NCBI GenBank assembly: GCA_902362925.1
Contig: CABIYL010000001.1
Strand: one strand, 5' to 3'
DNA: 64,000 nt
DNA from: Pseudoflavonifractor sp902362925
GTDB lineage: Bacteria; Bacillota; Clostridia; Oscillospirales; Oscillospiraceae
In this document: positions 26,134 through 34,355 of the stretch, piece by piece
Layout of the letters: every line of letters starts with the position of its first letter
Numbering within the stretch: the stretch's first letter is position 1
Program-made: the position numbers and the translations under genes
The notes under the pieces: model-generated
What the model was told of the DNA's origin: nothing
The model's input: the letters and a program-made list of their open reading frames with translations, nothing else
Databases searched by the model: none

Positions 26134-27395
26134 CTCTCCCCCTCCTCTCTTCTGCTGCAAAGGTCACGCAAAACCCCTTCCGCGTCCTCAACGGTGCAGC
26201 GCCGCTGCCCGTCGAATCGAAGCACGCCGCTGCGGCCGTCCGGCATGGTTACCCGGATGGTCTCCACCCGGAGATAACCCCGGCCGACGGCCCCGCCGCT
26301 GCCCAGATTGTACAAGCCCAGGCCCAGATCCCGCAGAGCGTAGACCAGATATCCGCACAGATGCTCCAGCGTCTCCGGCGCCGAGAGCCTGCATGTCACC
26401 GGGCTGCACACAGGCTCCTCGGTAAACAGTCCCTGCCGCATCACGCCTGCGGTAAACCGGTTGATTCTGATGCGGCTAATCTCCCGCTTCTGCTCTTTCG
26501 ACAGCCGCACATCATCCACAATCACCCGGCCCGCCACGCCGTTGTCCCCATCACCGCTGCTCCGGCCGAACAGCTGCGCTTCCACGCCGTCCGCGCCCAT
26601 CAGCCGTGCAATTTGAGCCACCCTGTTCCGGAGCGCTCCCTTGACCGAGGAACCGGGCAGAACGGGAACTCCCTGCTCCTGAATATGTGCCGTGACATTT
26701 CGTCCCTCTCTCCACTCTGCGGCGCCCGCTTTGACCAGAATGGAATCGGCATGGCCCTGCAGTTCAAAGGTGATCCGTCCCGGCTGCTTTACCTTGGGGA
26801 GCGCAAGGGGGACGGAAGCATCCTGATTTTCCAGCCAGGCGGTTCTGTCCCGCTTGTCGGCCATGCGGTAGCACTGTTTTCTGACCTCCAGCGTCACCCG
26901 GCCAAAGCCGTTGGCCTTCTGTGCGCCCAGACGGATGTATCCGCAGTGGAGCGCCGCCAGCGCCTGTTCAATCTGGTTCAGCTCCTCCGCATCCTCTTCC
27001 GTTCCCATCCATGTAACGGAAAAGGTCAGCTTTGTTCCCACGGGAAGATGGGCCACATCGAATTTTCCGTGGCCGTCCGCTGTGCCGGTCCTGCCGTCGA
27101 TCCGCAGTCGGGGCCGCGTCTCCCACGCCAGCGCGCCGGAAAAATCTCCGTCCGAAATCACAATGTGTCCCGCTCCGTTCAGGTCGCCGAACAGCCGCCG
27201 GGTCTTTGCCTCGCCGAACGCAATCCGGTGGTACTCCCGCAGCGCTCCGGCCAGAGACGTCCCCTGAAAATAGGGGCGGCCCTGGGTATCTGTCAGCAAC
27301 TGCTCCGTGGTCAGGCCGGTTCCGCCGGTGCGGATGGGAGACTGGCAAACGGCACAGACCTGATAGCGTGCCGCCATGGTAAAGGTCGCTCTCAT
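26130..27395 (-). CDS. Double Cas7 (Csm3-like) RAMP protein
   Basis: About 421 residues made of two Cas7-like units. The first has SPIRTGGTG, YFQGTSLAGALREY and RLFGD (residues about 17-80). The second has FELQGHADSILVKAG, VLPGSSVKGALRNRVAQIA and QLFGR with the conserved VDDVRLS (about 215-325). An internal Asp near the first strand-loop of each unit could cut target RNA. Fused Cas7 units are known from III-D-type complexes. Start at 27395 behind GGAGGTGTGAGC; its ribosome-binding site lies in the end of the csx10-like gene. Confidence 0.75.
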   Translation of the reverse strand: MRATFTMAARYQVCAVCQSPIRTGGTGLTTEQLLTDTQGRPYFQGTSLAGALREYHRIAFGEAKTRRLFGDLNGAGHIVISDGDFSGALAWETRPRLRIDGRTGTADGHGKFDVAHLPVGTKLTFSVTWMGTEEDAEELNQIEQALAALHCGYIRLGAQKANGFGRVTLEVRKQCYRMADKRDRTAWLENQDASVPLALPKVKQPGRITFELQGHADSILVKAGAAEWREGRNVTAHIQEQGVPVLPGSSVKGALRNRVAQIARLMGADGVEAQLFGRSSGDGDNGVAGRVIVDDVRLSKEQKREISRIRINRFTAGVMRQGLFTEEPVCSPVTCRLSAPETLEHLCGYLVYALRDLGLGLYNLGSGGAVGRGYLRVETIRVTMPDGRSGVLRFDGQRRCTVEDAEGVLRDLCSRREEGER

Positions 27396-27397
27396 GC

Positions 27398-29326
27398 TCA
27401 CACCTCCCACTCCTTTCGGCTGTAATCCAGCAGCTGAGAAATCAGCTCCAGGGTCTCCCGGGTGCTGAGCCCCAGCGGCGGGTTATCCAGCAGCTGCTCA
27501 ATAAACCTTACGGCCTCCCTGTACTTCGCCCCATGGGCAGCGCCGCGGTTCTCCAGATTGTGCCTCAAATGCGCCCGCAGAGCCTGCTCGCCCTGCTGGC
27601 AGAAGCCCTGAAGGCGGCCCACCTGGCTCCTGGACAGCGCCCAGCGCCCCACAGTCTCATGGTGTTCCATCAGCCACTGATACCGCTCCCTCCGACACTG
27701 TACCGTCTGCCGGAGCGCTGCGGGTTCGGCCTTCTCCCCGGCATCCGCTTTCCGTACAATCCCCTGATAGAGCTCCGGCCGCAGAAAGAGCACCTGTCCA
27801 AAGCCCTCGGCACGGCGCACTCCAAGGCCGGTGCGCTGGAGACGCTCCACCGCCTCCCAGCTGGGCGGGGTATCGCAGTGCAGGCGGAACAGGCTGCCCC
27901 GGTCGTACATCCGCTGGTGCTGCAGCCGGCACTGCCAGGTACGGTTGAAGCCGGAAAATTCCTTCAGAGCGGTACTGCAGGCCGCAATGGTCACGGGAAC
28001 CCCCAGCTTTTCGCTTAAAATATCTTCGCTGAGGGCGCAGGGTTCTCCCCACTGGTCCACCAGCCCCAGCGGCGTCATGGCCAGCAGGTAGAGGTCCTGT
28101 CCGATTTCATCCTGGGGGCCATATCCATAGGTCAGCCAGCCCGGCTGCTCCAGCGCGCCGCACTCCGCCACCCGGCACTGGCCAAATCCGCTGTGCCGGT
28201 CGGCGCCCAGCCAGACATCGCCCCTCAGCACTCTGCCGATGGCAGGGGCTAGCGCCCTGTCGCTGAGCAGAATATAGCCGGTGAAGGACTGTCCCTTCTC
28301 CAGATACTGAACCTGGAAGGGGAGGGCGTCCTTTCTCTGCTCATTTTGCCGGGCAATGCGCATCGTACCGCCGGTTTTTCCGCTCCAGCCCCGGATGGTA
28401 TCTCCTTCCGGCCGGCAGCTGGTGCCCAGGTTCACACGCTTCTTGCCCGCCACATCCTCAAGCAGTACGCTGGTGACCGTCTCCTTGCCCTTTTCTCCGT
28501 AGAAACCCATGAGCGGCGGCAGAGGCTCCCAGTCCGCCGGACAGGGGACCGCGTCCAGAAAGCAGGCTTCGGTCAGCAGCGCTCCCTTGTGTGCCTCAAA
28601 CCACTCCGGTTCCTGCTGGGCCAGAGCGTTGAGCACCATTCCGCGCACCGCCGTGCCGGGGATATAGTCCCGGGCGGCAAAGCCGTTGGCATGGCTCCGG
28701 CTCAGGTCCGTCACCACCACAGGCAGACAGTTTTCCAGCCGGTAGCGGATGACTGCGGTCTGTGGCAGGTCCGCCGCTGCCTCCTTCCGTGCAGCGCTCA
28801 GGGCCACGCTGCACCGCACGCTGCCCAGGCCGCGGCTGCGGTGTGTGCCCACAAAGCGGATGCTCCGTATCGCCTGCTTCAGCAGCTCCACATCCTCCTG
28901 CTGGCAGAACAGCTCCCCCTCAAAGACCTGTCCACGTGCCACGCAGCTGGCGCTGCGGAGAGAGCTTGATTTGACCACGCCTCCCTCCAGCGCGGTAAAA
29001 GTGCGCTCCTGATAGCAGGCGGCAGGGTCAAGGGGCGGATGGGCCAGGGTGAGCGCGGTCACCTTCACACGGCGAGGGGATTCCACACCGGCGTATCCGC
29101 CCTCTCCCAGCAGCTCGTCCGCCAGAGCCGCATCTTTGCCGCTCCAGCACAGCAGGTTCTCCAGTCCCTCCCGCAGCAGGCCCTTGAAGGTGGTGCCGCT
29201 GACGTAGGGAAAGCCCTCCTCGTCCCGCTTTGCGGACAGATCCGCCCCTCCGGAGAGGCTGAATCCGGATCCAAACAGCGTGTCGGACAGCAGCTCCATC
29301 CTGACACTCAGCACAGTGGTGCTCAA
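27398..29326 (-). CDS. csx10: Csx10-like RAMP subunit
   Basis: A 642-residue protein with two RAMP halves. The first has LFGSGFSLSGGAD, VSGTTFKGLLREGLENLL and RFVGTHRSRGLGSVRC (glycine-rich loop, residues about 165-180). The second has VVTDLSRSHANG, YIPGTAVRGMVLNALAQQ and a late GADRHSGFGQC loop. The C-terminus is helical. Csx10 is the Cas5-like subunit that defines III-D complexes and probably caps the crRNA 5' tag. The start overlaps the cas10 stop by 4 bases. Confidence 0.72.
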   Translation of the reverse strand: MSTTVLSVRMELLSDTLFGSGFSLSGGADLSAKRDEEGFPYVSGTTFKGLLREGLENLLCWSGKDAALADELLGEGGYAGVESPRRVKVTALTLAHPPLDPAACYQERTFTALEGGVVKSSSLRSASCVARGQVFEGELFCQQEDVELLKQAIRSIRFVGTHRSRGLGSVRCSVALSAARKEAAADLPQTAVIRYRLENCLPVVVTDLSRSHANGFAARDYIPGTAVRGMVLNALAQQEPEWFEAHKGALLTEACFLDAVPCPADWEPLPPLMGFYGEKGKETVTSVLLEDVAGKKRVNLGTSCRPEGDTIRGWSGKTGGTMRIARQNEQRKDALPFQVQYLEKGQSFTGYILLSDRALAPAIGRVLRGDVWLGADRHSGFGQCRVAECGALEQPGWLTYGYGPQDEIGQDLYLLAMTPLGLVDQWGEPCALSEDILSEKLGVPVTIAACSTALKEFSGFNRTWQCRLQHQRMYDRGSLFRLHCDTPPSWEAVERLQRTGLGVRRAEGFGQVLFLRPELYQGIVRKADAGEKAEPAALRQTVQCRRERYQWLMEHHETVGRWALSRSQVGRLQGFCQQGEQALRAHLRHNLENRGAAHGAKYREAVRFIEQLLDNPPLGLSTRETLELISQLLDYSRKEWEV

Positions 29327-30870
29327 AGCGCTCCCTCCTTCAACGGCTTCCAGTGGTCTATCATTTCGATGGCATCAAAGAACAGGCTGCGTTTCTTTTC
29401 CTCTTCCTGCTCCTGCCAGAACAGAGGCCGCTCCGCCTTCTCGCCCTGGGCGTACATGCTGCGCAGCTTTTCCCAGCGGGCCTCATCACTGCGGTAGCGG
29501 GCTTCAAAGGTATGGTCCAGCAGCCGGGAGATCTGCTGATTCTGCAGATAGTAGCGGCACTCAACCTCCCCCTGCTTGATTGCGGTGCGCAGATCTTTCA
29601 GCTTGCCACGGCCGATGTTCCCTCTCTCTCCCTGAAGGCGTTCACACAGCGCCCGGAACCAGTCGTAGTGGCGGAAGGCCAGCGTCTCCTCCGGGACCGG
29701 TACCTCATCCGGCACCACAGCCAGCACGGGACGCAGCTCAATGCGGTTGCCGTCCTCGGTTTCGTAGTCCTGGCGAATGGCAGAGAGCCTGCCTTTCAGC
29801 TGGCCGAATTCAATGTGCCAGTCCAGGACGGAGAGCCGCCCCTGCTCGTCCAGCTTTGCGCCGTACTGCTTGGCATTGCCGCACAGCGCTTCCGACAGCT
29901 CATAGGCCTGGTAGAATGGGTACTTCCGATGCACCAGCACCACACCGCCGCAGGCGGCATAGGGCAGATTGTCCTGGGTATTGGTCATTGCGGTCAGATG
30001 CTCCAGAAATACCCGGGCACACTCCAGGGCGTAATCCCCGGCGGTGACAAAACAGACATCGTCACCGGCCAGAATGATGGGCCGAATGGGCAGGATTGTC
30101 CTGCCCTCCTTGTCTGTGTTTTTCAGCTGGTCCCCTATGGTGCGCACCAGGGTATCCACGGTTTTGGAAAAAGCGGCTTCAAAGTCCTGCTGAATCTCCT
30201 GGCTGAAGGCCCGAAGCTTCTGGCAGCACATGGCACAGTCGCTGCCCGCCTGCTCATAAATGTGATTCACACGTGCGCCCATGGCGTTGCCGTCCAGATG
30301 GATCACGGCCAGGAAATTGTCCTCACCGGTCAGCTCCTCAAATTCTGCCGGGAAGCTGTATCCCTCCGGGGGCGGGAGCAGCCTTGACTCCACTGTGCTA
30401 TCGTCACTTACATCCAGCCGTACCGGACGGAAGTGGTTGGAATCCTGTTTCTCCAATCCGGTGGGGAGCGCAAAGAAGGAGCTGGTGCGAAGGGCTTTCT
30501 TTTGTTCCAGCTGCCGGGACAGTTCCTTTAAATTCTCGCCGGGGCTTTTGGCGGCGTCGTATTCCATCACCTTGGCAAAGAGCTCCATGCCGGCAAACTG
30601 CCGCACAGCCTGTTCTGTAATGGCGGCCACACAGGCCACTGCCGTTTCCCGGTCCGGAAATTGCAGCACACCGTGTCCGCCGCCGCAATAGACCAGATGC
30701 TCTTCCGGCCGATACAGCTCCGGGGCAGCGGCGGCGAAAAAGTCACTGCTGGTGACGTAGGCGATCTCAGCGGAGCGCAGGGCGTTGCTCTTCAGCTTTT
30801 TGCTGGAGAAGATATACTCCTGCTTCCGGGAGACCTCTAAAATTGCCAGATGCTTGGACAATCGCTCCAC
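29323..30870 (-). CDS. cas10: Short Cas10 without HD domain
   Basis: A 515-residue Cas10. No N-terminal HD nuclease motif is seen; it begins directly with a first palm-like region (AILEVSRKQEYIFSSKKLKS, CGGGHGVLQF). The cyclase palm has VIHLDGNAMG (Asp193) and LAGDDVCFV (residues 267-275), so GGDD reads AGDD with both metal-binding Asp270/Asp271 kept. It should make cyclic oligoadenylates on target RNA binding but not cut DNA. Most Cas10 proteins are longer. First gene of the cas operon, with a SigA-type promoter 20-50 bases upstream. Confidence 0.88.
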   Translation of the reverse strand: MERLSKHLAILEVSRKQEYIFSSKKLKSNALRSAEIAYVTSSDFFAAAAPELYRPEEHLVYCGGGHGVLQFPDRETAVACVAAITEQAVRQFAGMELFAKVMEYDAAKSPGENLKELSRQLEQKKALRTSSFFALPTGLEKQDSNHFRPVRLDVSDDSTVESRLLPPPEGYSFPAEFEELTGEDNFLAVIHLDGNAMGARVNHIYEQAGSDCAMCCQKLRAFSQEIQQDFEAAFSKTVDTLVRTIGDQLKNTDKEGRTILPIRPIILAGDDVCFVTAGDYALECARVFLEHLTAMTNTQDNLPYAACGGVVLVHRKYPFYQAYELSEALCGNAKQYGAKLDEQGRLSVLDWHIEFGQLKGRLSAIRQDYETEDGNRIELRPVLAVVPDEVPVPEETLAFRHYDWFRALCERLQGERGNIGRGKLKDLRTAIKQGEVECRYYLQNQQISRLLDHTFEARYRSDEARWEKLRSMYAQGEKAERPLFWQEQEEEKKRSLFFDAIEMIDHWKPLKEGAL

Positions 30871-30890
30871 CTCCCAAATGATGTAAAAAT

Positions 30891-30919
30891 ATTCTAAACA
30901 CTCTGCACAAAAATTTCAA
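30891..30919 (-). promoter_or_regulatory. SigA-type promoter of the cas operon
   Basis: On the minus strand TTGAAA (30914-30919), a 17-bp spacer and TAGAAT (30891-30896). Transcription would start about a dozen bases before the cas10 ATG, whose ribosome-binding site is GGGAGGTGGAG. In contrast to the TerY-P units, the cas operon therefore has a housekeeping-type promoter. Confidence 0.65.
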
Positions 30920-30992
30920 CCGCTATTTTCCTTTTTTGACAAGATAACAAAACGCTCACCCTCCATCTCTATCTCCGCACCCAAAGGCCGGA

Positions 30993-31213
30993 ATTCAGAG
31001 ATGAATCAATTATTTTGTGCGAACCTCTGAAAATGGGGAAGAAATCAGAGGCTGCACGCAGGGGGTTCGCACAGGATCGGGCACAAAAATCAGCTCAGGA
31101 TTTTGTGGAGTGTACACACTTTCTCTTGTAATATGGTAAAAACTGTGTTACGATAAAACACACGGGTTGTGTAGCATCGCCAAAAAATTACAACCGGGTT
31201 GTACGCTTTTGCC
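30993..31213 (+). promoter_or_regulatory. Leader of CRISPR array 2
   Basis: Near-copy of 17847-18066. Array promoter: TTGTAA (31126-31131), 17 bp, TACGAT (31149-31154). Inverted repeats GTGCGAACC (31017-31025)/GGTTCGCAC and CCTCTGA/TCAGAGG are nested in its left half. The palindrome TACAACCGGGTTGTA precedes the first repeat. It also lies divergently upstream of cas10. Confidence 0.8.
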
Positions 31214-32129
31214 GATACAACCCGCTCCCCTCACGGGGACTGAAACTAGTCTGTTTGACTTTCGTTGTCAAGCGTTTAGTAGGATACAACCCGCTCCCCT
31301 CACGGGGACTGAAACTCAATGACCATCCGCGCACCATGCCATCTAGCACGATACAACCCGCTCCCCTCACGGGGACTGAAACGAGAAGATTGGCGAATGT
31401 TTCACCGTCAATCACATCGATACAACCCGCTCCCCTCACGGGGACTGAAACCAAAATGTGTAATAGTTAGAATTCCGGTTGACCCGATACAACCCGCTCC
31501 CCTCACGGGGACTGAAACCAATTCTGTTTTCCCTGTTGCTTCGTACTTTTTCCCGATACAACCCGCTCCCCTCACGGGGACTGAAACAGAGCTGATTACT
31601 TGGCATCATCAGCTGTGTTGTAGATACAACCCGCTCCCCTCACGGGGACTGAAACCCAAAGTTTATTTGAAATTCCTGTCTCTCCAGATGGGATACAACC
31701 CGCTCCCCTCACGGGGACTGAAACTCCATCATGTTCCTACCCCCCAGGAGAATGTTGATACAACCCGCTCCCCTCACGGGGACTGAAACCTCGTAATCGT
31801 TGAGAGGATCGAAGTGCGGGGCGCTGATACAACCCGCTCCCCTCACGGGGACTGAAACACGGCACCGAACAGCATGACAAGCCCGGTATTTCCGGATGCA
31901 GCCCGCTCCCCTAACGGGGTCTGTAACTTAACGAAACTCTCAATATACGTAGAAGTATTTTGATGCAACCCGCTCCCCTCATGGGGACTGAAACTTTTCG
32001 GAAAGACTCAGCATCTCCCAATTTCAAGGATGCAACCCGCTCCCCTCACGGGGACTGAAACATCGAGTTCGAGGTAATCGTTAGCTGAAGATTAGCGATG
32101 CAGCCAGAGCCCCTCACGGGGTCTCCGCA
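31214..32129 (+). CRISPR. CRISPR array 2, 14 repeats
   Basis: Fourteen 33-nt repeats start at 31214, 31283, 31350, 31419, 31486, 31555, 31623, 31692, 31757, 31826, 31895, 31962, 32029 and 32097. Thirteen spacers of about 32-37 nt separate them. The first ten repeats are identical: GATACAACCCGCTCC, then CCTCACGGGGACTGAAAC. The eleventh to thirteenth have one to five changes, and the last is badly worn, which marks the trailer end and sets the leader on the left. The CCCCTCACGGGG segment forms the hairpin Cas6 should recognise. No cas1/cas2 is near. Spacer targets could not be searched. Confidence 0.97.
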
Positions 32130-32615
32130 ATGCTTAACCCCCTCTGATATTCTGACCAGGCCGGGTATCAGCCTGTCTGTCGAGAGAGGGCTCGCCGCTT
32201 TCAGCCCTGCCGGCAAACACACGCGCGCACTATAATCATGAAGGCCTCGGGGCAATTCCCCGAGGCCTCTCTTGTTTTATCAGGCTGTATTCTCTTATCA
32301 AAGAATTTTGCACCTGTGCCGGTCCCGCTCTGACACCCACCGCACCAATTGCTGGCGGAATCCAGACGCACCGTTATGCGTCAGTCCAGCTCATGGAATA
32401 ACAGAGAGCTCTCACACCAGGCAGCCTGAAATCATGGCTGTACCGGTAGAGAGCTCTTTTCTCTTATAAAAATACTACGCGCTTCTTTCCCAAAAGCCCC
32501 CTGCTGCCCGCTCACAGCCTTGCGGAAGGCTGCGCATGCGTCCTGAAACGCATATCCGCCCATTCCCGCACATAAGATGGCCCTATGATACCTGCGCAGG
32601 GAAGGGGTGCGCTTC
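32130..32615. other. Intergenic region between array 2 and the recombinase
   Basis: No credible gene. It holds two terminator-like hairpins: GGCCTCGGGG/CCCCGAGGCC followed by TCTCTTGTTTT (32243-32280), and a longer one with GAGCTCTC/GAGAGCTC outer and CAGCC/GGCTG inner stems ending TTTTCTCTT (32406-32465). The first probably stops array transcription. Confidence 0.6.
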
Positions 32616-32720
32616 ATGAAAATCATCCATCAGCATCCGGTCCGGAATGACGATGCTCAGCGTTCCGAACTCCTGGCTAAACTTTACCTCGCCTGTATGG
32701 CAGCACTTCGCAGAACATAA
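32616..32720 (+). CDS. 34-residue small ORF before the recombinase
   Basis: ATG to TAA reading MKIIHQHPVRNDDAQRSELL to LRRT, preceded by GAAGGGG at a usable distance and ending 9 bases before the recombinase start. Small ORFs upstream of large serine recombinases are common in Clostridia elements, and this one could be a translational leader or a helper peptide. No family recognised. Confidence 0.35.
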   Translation: MKIIHQHPVRNDDAQRSELLAKLYLACMAALRRT

Positions 32721-32729
32721 ATACCCGTC

Positions 32730-34223
32730 ATGGTGTACAAGCCCATAAGGAAGGTGGTGTCCGCCCTGGACGCGATCTATGCCCGGCAGTCCGTGGACAA
32801 GGCGGACAGCCTCTCGATTCAAGGCCAGATCGACCTGTGCCGGCAGAAAACCGGCTCCGACCACAAGGTCTATCAGGACAAGGGCTACTCCGGCAAGAAC
32901 ACCAACCGCCCCGCCTTTCAGCAGATGATGGCGGATGTGGAGCGGGGCCTGATTCAGAAAATCATCGTCTACCGGCTGGACCGCTTCTCCCGCTCCATCG
33001 CCGACTTCGGGCGGCTGTGGGAGATTCTGAGAAAGCACAGCGTGGAGTTTGTGTCCATCAACGAGACCTTTGACACCTCCACGCCCATGGGCCGGGCCAT
33101 GCTCAACATCATCATGGTCTTTGCCCAGCTGGAGCGGGAGACCACCGCGGAGCGGGTGCGGGACAACTACTATCAGCGGGCCAGGCTGGGCTCCTGGCCG
33201 GGTGGTCCGGCGCCCTACGGCTTCTCCATCGGGAAGCTGCCCGGTCCGGACGGAAAACCGGCTCCCGGCCTTCTCCCCGATGAGCACGCCTCCATCGTGG
33301 AGCATATCTTCCAGTCCTACGCCCGGGAGGGCGTCTCTCTGGGCAGCCTGGCCCGCTCGCTCAACGGCGACGGCATTCCCGCTCCCAGGCGAGCCACCTG
33401 GGACAATGTGGCCCTGTCCCGTATTTTACATAGCCCCTTATACGTCATGGCCGACGAGGATGTCTATCTGTACTACCAGGGCAAAGGCCTGATTTTTGCC
33501 AACCGGCTGGAGGAGTTCGACGGGCTTCACGGCGGCATGATTGTAGGAAAGCGTGACCGCAGCGCAGGCAAATATCAGGACCTGAAAGAGCAGCACTTCT
33601 CCCTGTCCACCCACTACGGGCTGATTCCCTCCGGCCTGTGGCTCCAATGCCAGTACAAGCTGGACGCCAACCGGCAGTTAGGGAACGCGGGAAAGGGAAA
33701 GCACACCTGGCTCTCCGGTCTTTTGAAGTGCGGTGCCTGCGGGTACAGCGTCAAGGTTAACCGGGACAGGGACAGGTACTATCTGGTGTGCAGCGGACGT
33801 TCCAATCTGGGTCTGTGCACGGCATCCATTCAAATTGACCTCCGGACGCTGGAGGCCTCGGTTGAGGCGGAGCTGGAGCGGCTTCTGGCAGAGTGCCCGG
33901 ACGTGAAGGAGCCACCGGCAGACGCCCGTAAGCACAGCGAGGCTCTGGCGGAAATCGAGCAAAAAATCGACCGGCTTATCTCCGCTCTGGCCGAGAGCAG
34001 CGACCTGACCATGCCCTATATCAACCGCACCATACAAAAGCTGGAGTCCCAGCGTCAGGAGCTGCTGGAACAGCAGGCCCGACAGCATGCCGGTCCAAGT
34101 CCCAAGCGAAAGCATTTGAAATTCGGTCCCCTGGAATTTGAGCAGAAAAAGCTGGTGGCGGCCCAGTTCATTCAGGAAATCAGGCTGTCCGGCGAGACGG
34201 CAGAAGTGATCTGGAATATATGA
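32730..34223 (+). CDS. Large serine recombinase (integrase)
   Basis: A 497-residue recombinase that would integrate and excise the element. The N-terminal resolvase-type catalytic domain has IYARQSVDKADSLSIQGQID (nucleophile Ser21) and YRLDRFSRSIADF. A recombinase domain follows (GGPAPYGFSIGKLPG). The zinc ribbon LLKCGACGYSVKVNRDRD with a later VCSGR..LGLC lies at about 330-370, and a coiled-coil C-terminal region includes LAEIEQKIDRLISALAE. It starts at the ATG at 32730 and ends 90 bases from attR, the usual integrase position. No helper (directionality factor) was identified. Confidence 0.92.
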   Translation: MVYKPIRKVVSALDAIYARQSVDKADSLSIQGQIDLCRQKTGSDHKVYQDKGYSGKNTNRPAFQQMMADVERGLIQKIIVYRLDRFSRSIADFGRLWEILRKHSVEFVSINETFDTSTPMGRAMLNIIMVFAQLERETTAERVRDNYYQRARLGSWPGGPAPYGFSIGKLPGPDGKPAPGLLPDEHASIVEHIFQSYAREGVSLGSLARSLNGDGIPAPRRATWDNVALSRILHSPLYVMADEDVYLYYQGKGLIFANRLEEFDGLHGGMIVGKRDRSAGKYQDLKEQHFSLSTHYGLIPSGLWLQCQYKLDANRQLGNAGKGKHTWLSGLLKCGACGYSVKVNRDRDRYYLVCSGRSNLGLCTASIQIDLRTLEASVEAELERLLAECPDVKEPPADARKHSEALAEIEQKIDRLISALAESSDLTMPYINRTIQKLESQRQELLEQQARQHAGPSPKRKHLKFGPLEFEQKKLVAAQFIQEIRLSGETAEVIWNI

Positions 34224-34312
34224 AGCGGATGGCTTTGGTTCTCCCTTCTATATTCCGGATCTTTTTTCTTTATCCGGCATTCAAAAGCCCGCTATCCTCT
34301 GGGGCCCAGCGG

Positions 34313-34355
34313 CTTGAAGTGGTTTGGGACAGTGATAGTCTGGACTGGAAGGACC
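34313..34355 (+). other. attR, right junction of the element
   Basis: Element arm CTTGAAGTGGTTTGGGACAG (34313-34332) plus T, then GA at 34334-34335, then deacetylase sequence TAGTCTGGACTGGA. The empty site inferred from both flanks is bounded by TCCAGT and ACTGGA, an imperfect palindrome centred on GA as expected for attB. Confidence 0.8.

Larger units (their letters stand above)
8312..34333. mobile_element. 26,022-bp integrated element with xanthine-use and type III CRISPR/TerY-P cargo
   Basis: Bounded by attL (GA at 8312-8313) and attR (GA at 34334-34335). Deleting one GA-to-GA unit joins IQWDVD to SLDWKDL in frame and rebuilds a deacetylase. The rebuilt circle junction would be a 44-bp palindrome-like attP: 21-nt arms on each side of GA. 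The only mobility gene seen is the large serine recombinase next to attR. No relaxase, conjugation or phage structural gene is visible, so it is a non-self-transmissible integrative element or genomic island. Nearly all cargo is on the minus strand. Confidence 0.8.

Noticed and set aside
31188..31786. Open frames reading through CRISPR array 2, with repeated peptides such as YNPLPSRGLK
   Set aside because: They are translations of the 33-nt repeats. Repeat period not divisible by three in places, and no start signal.
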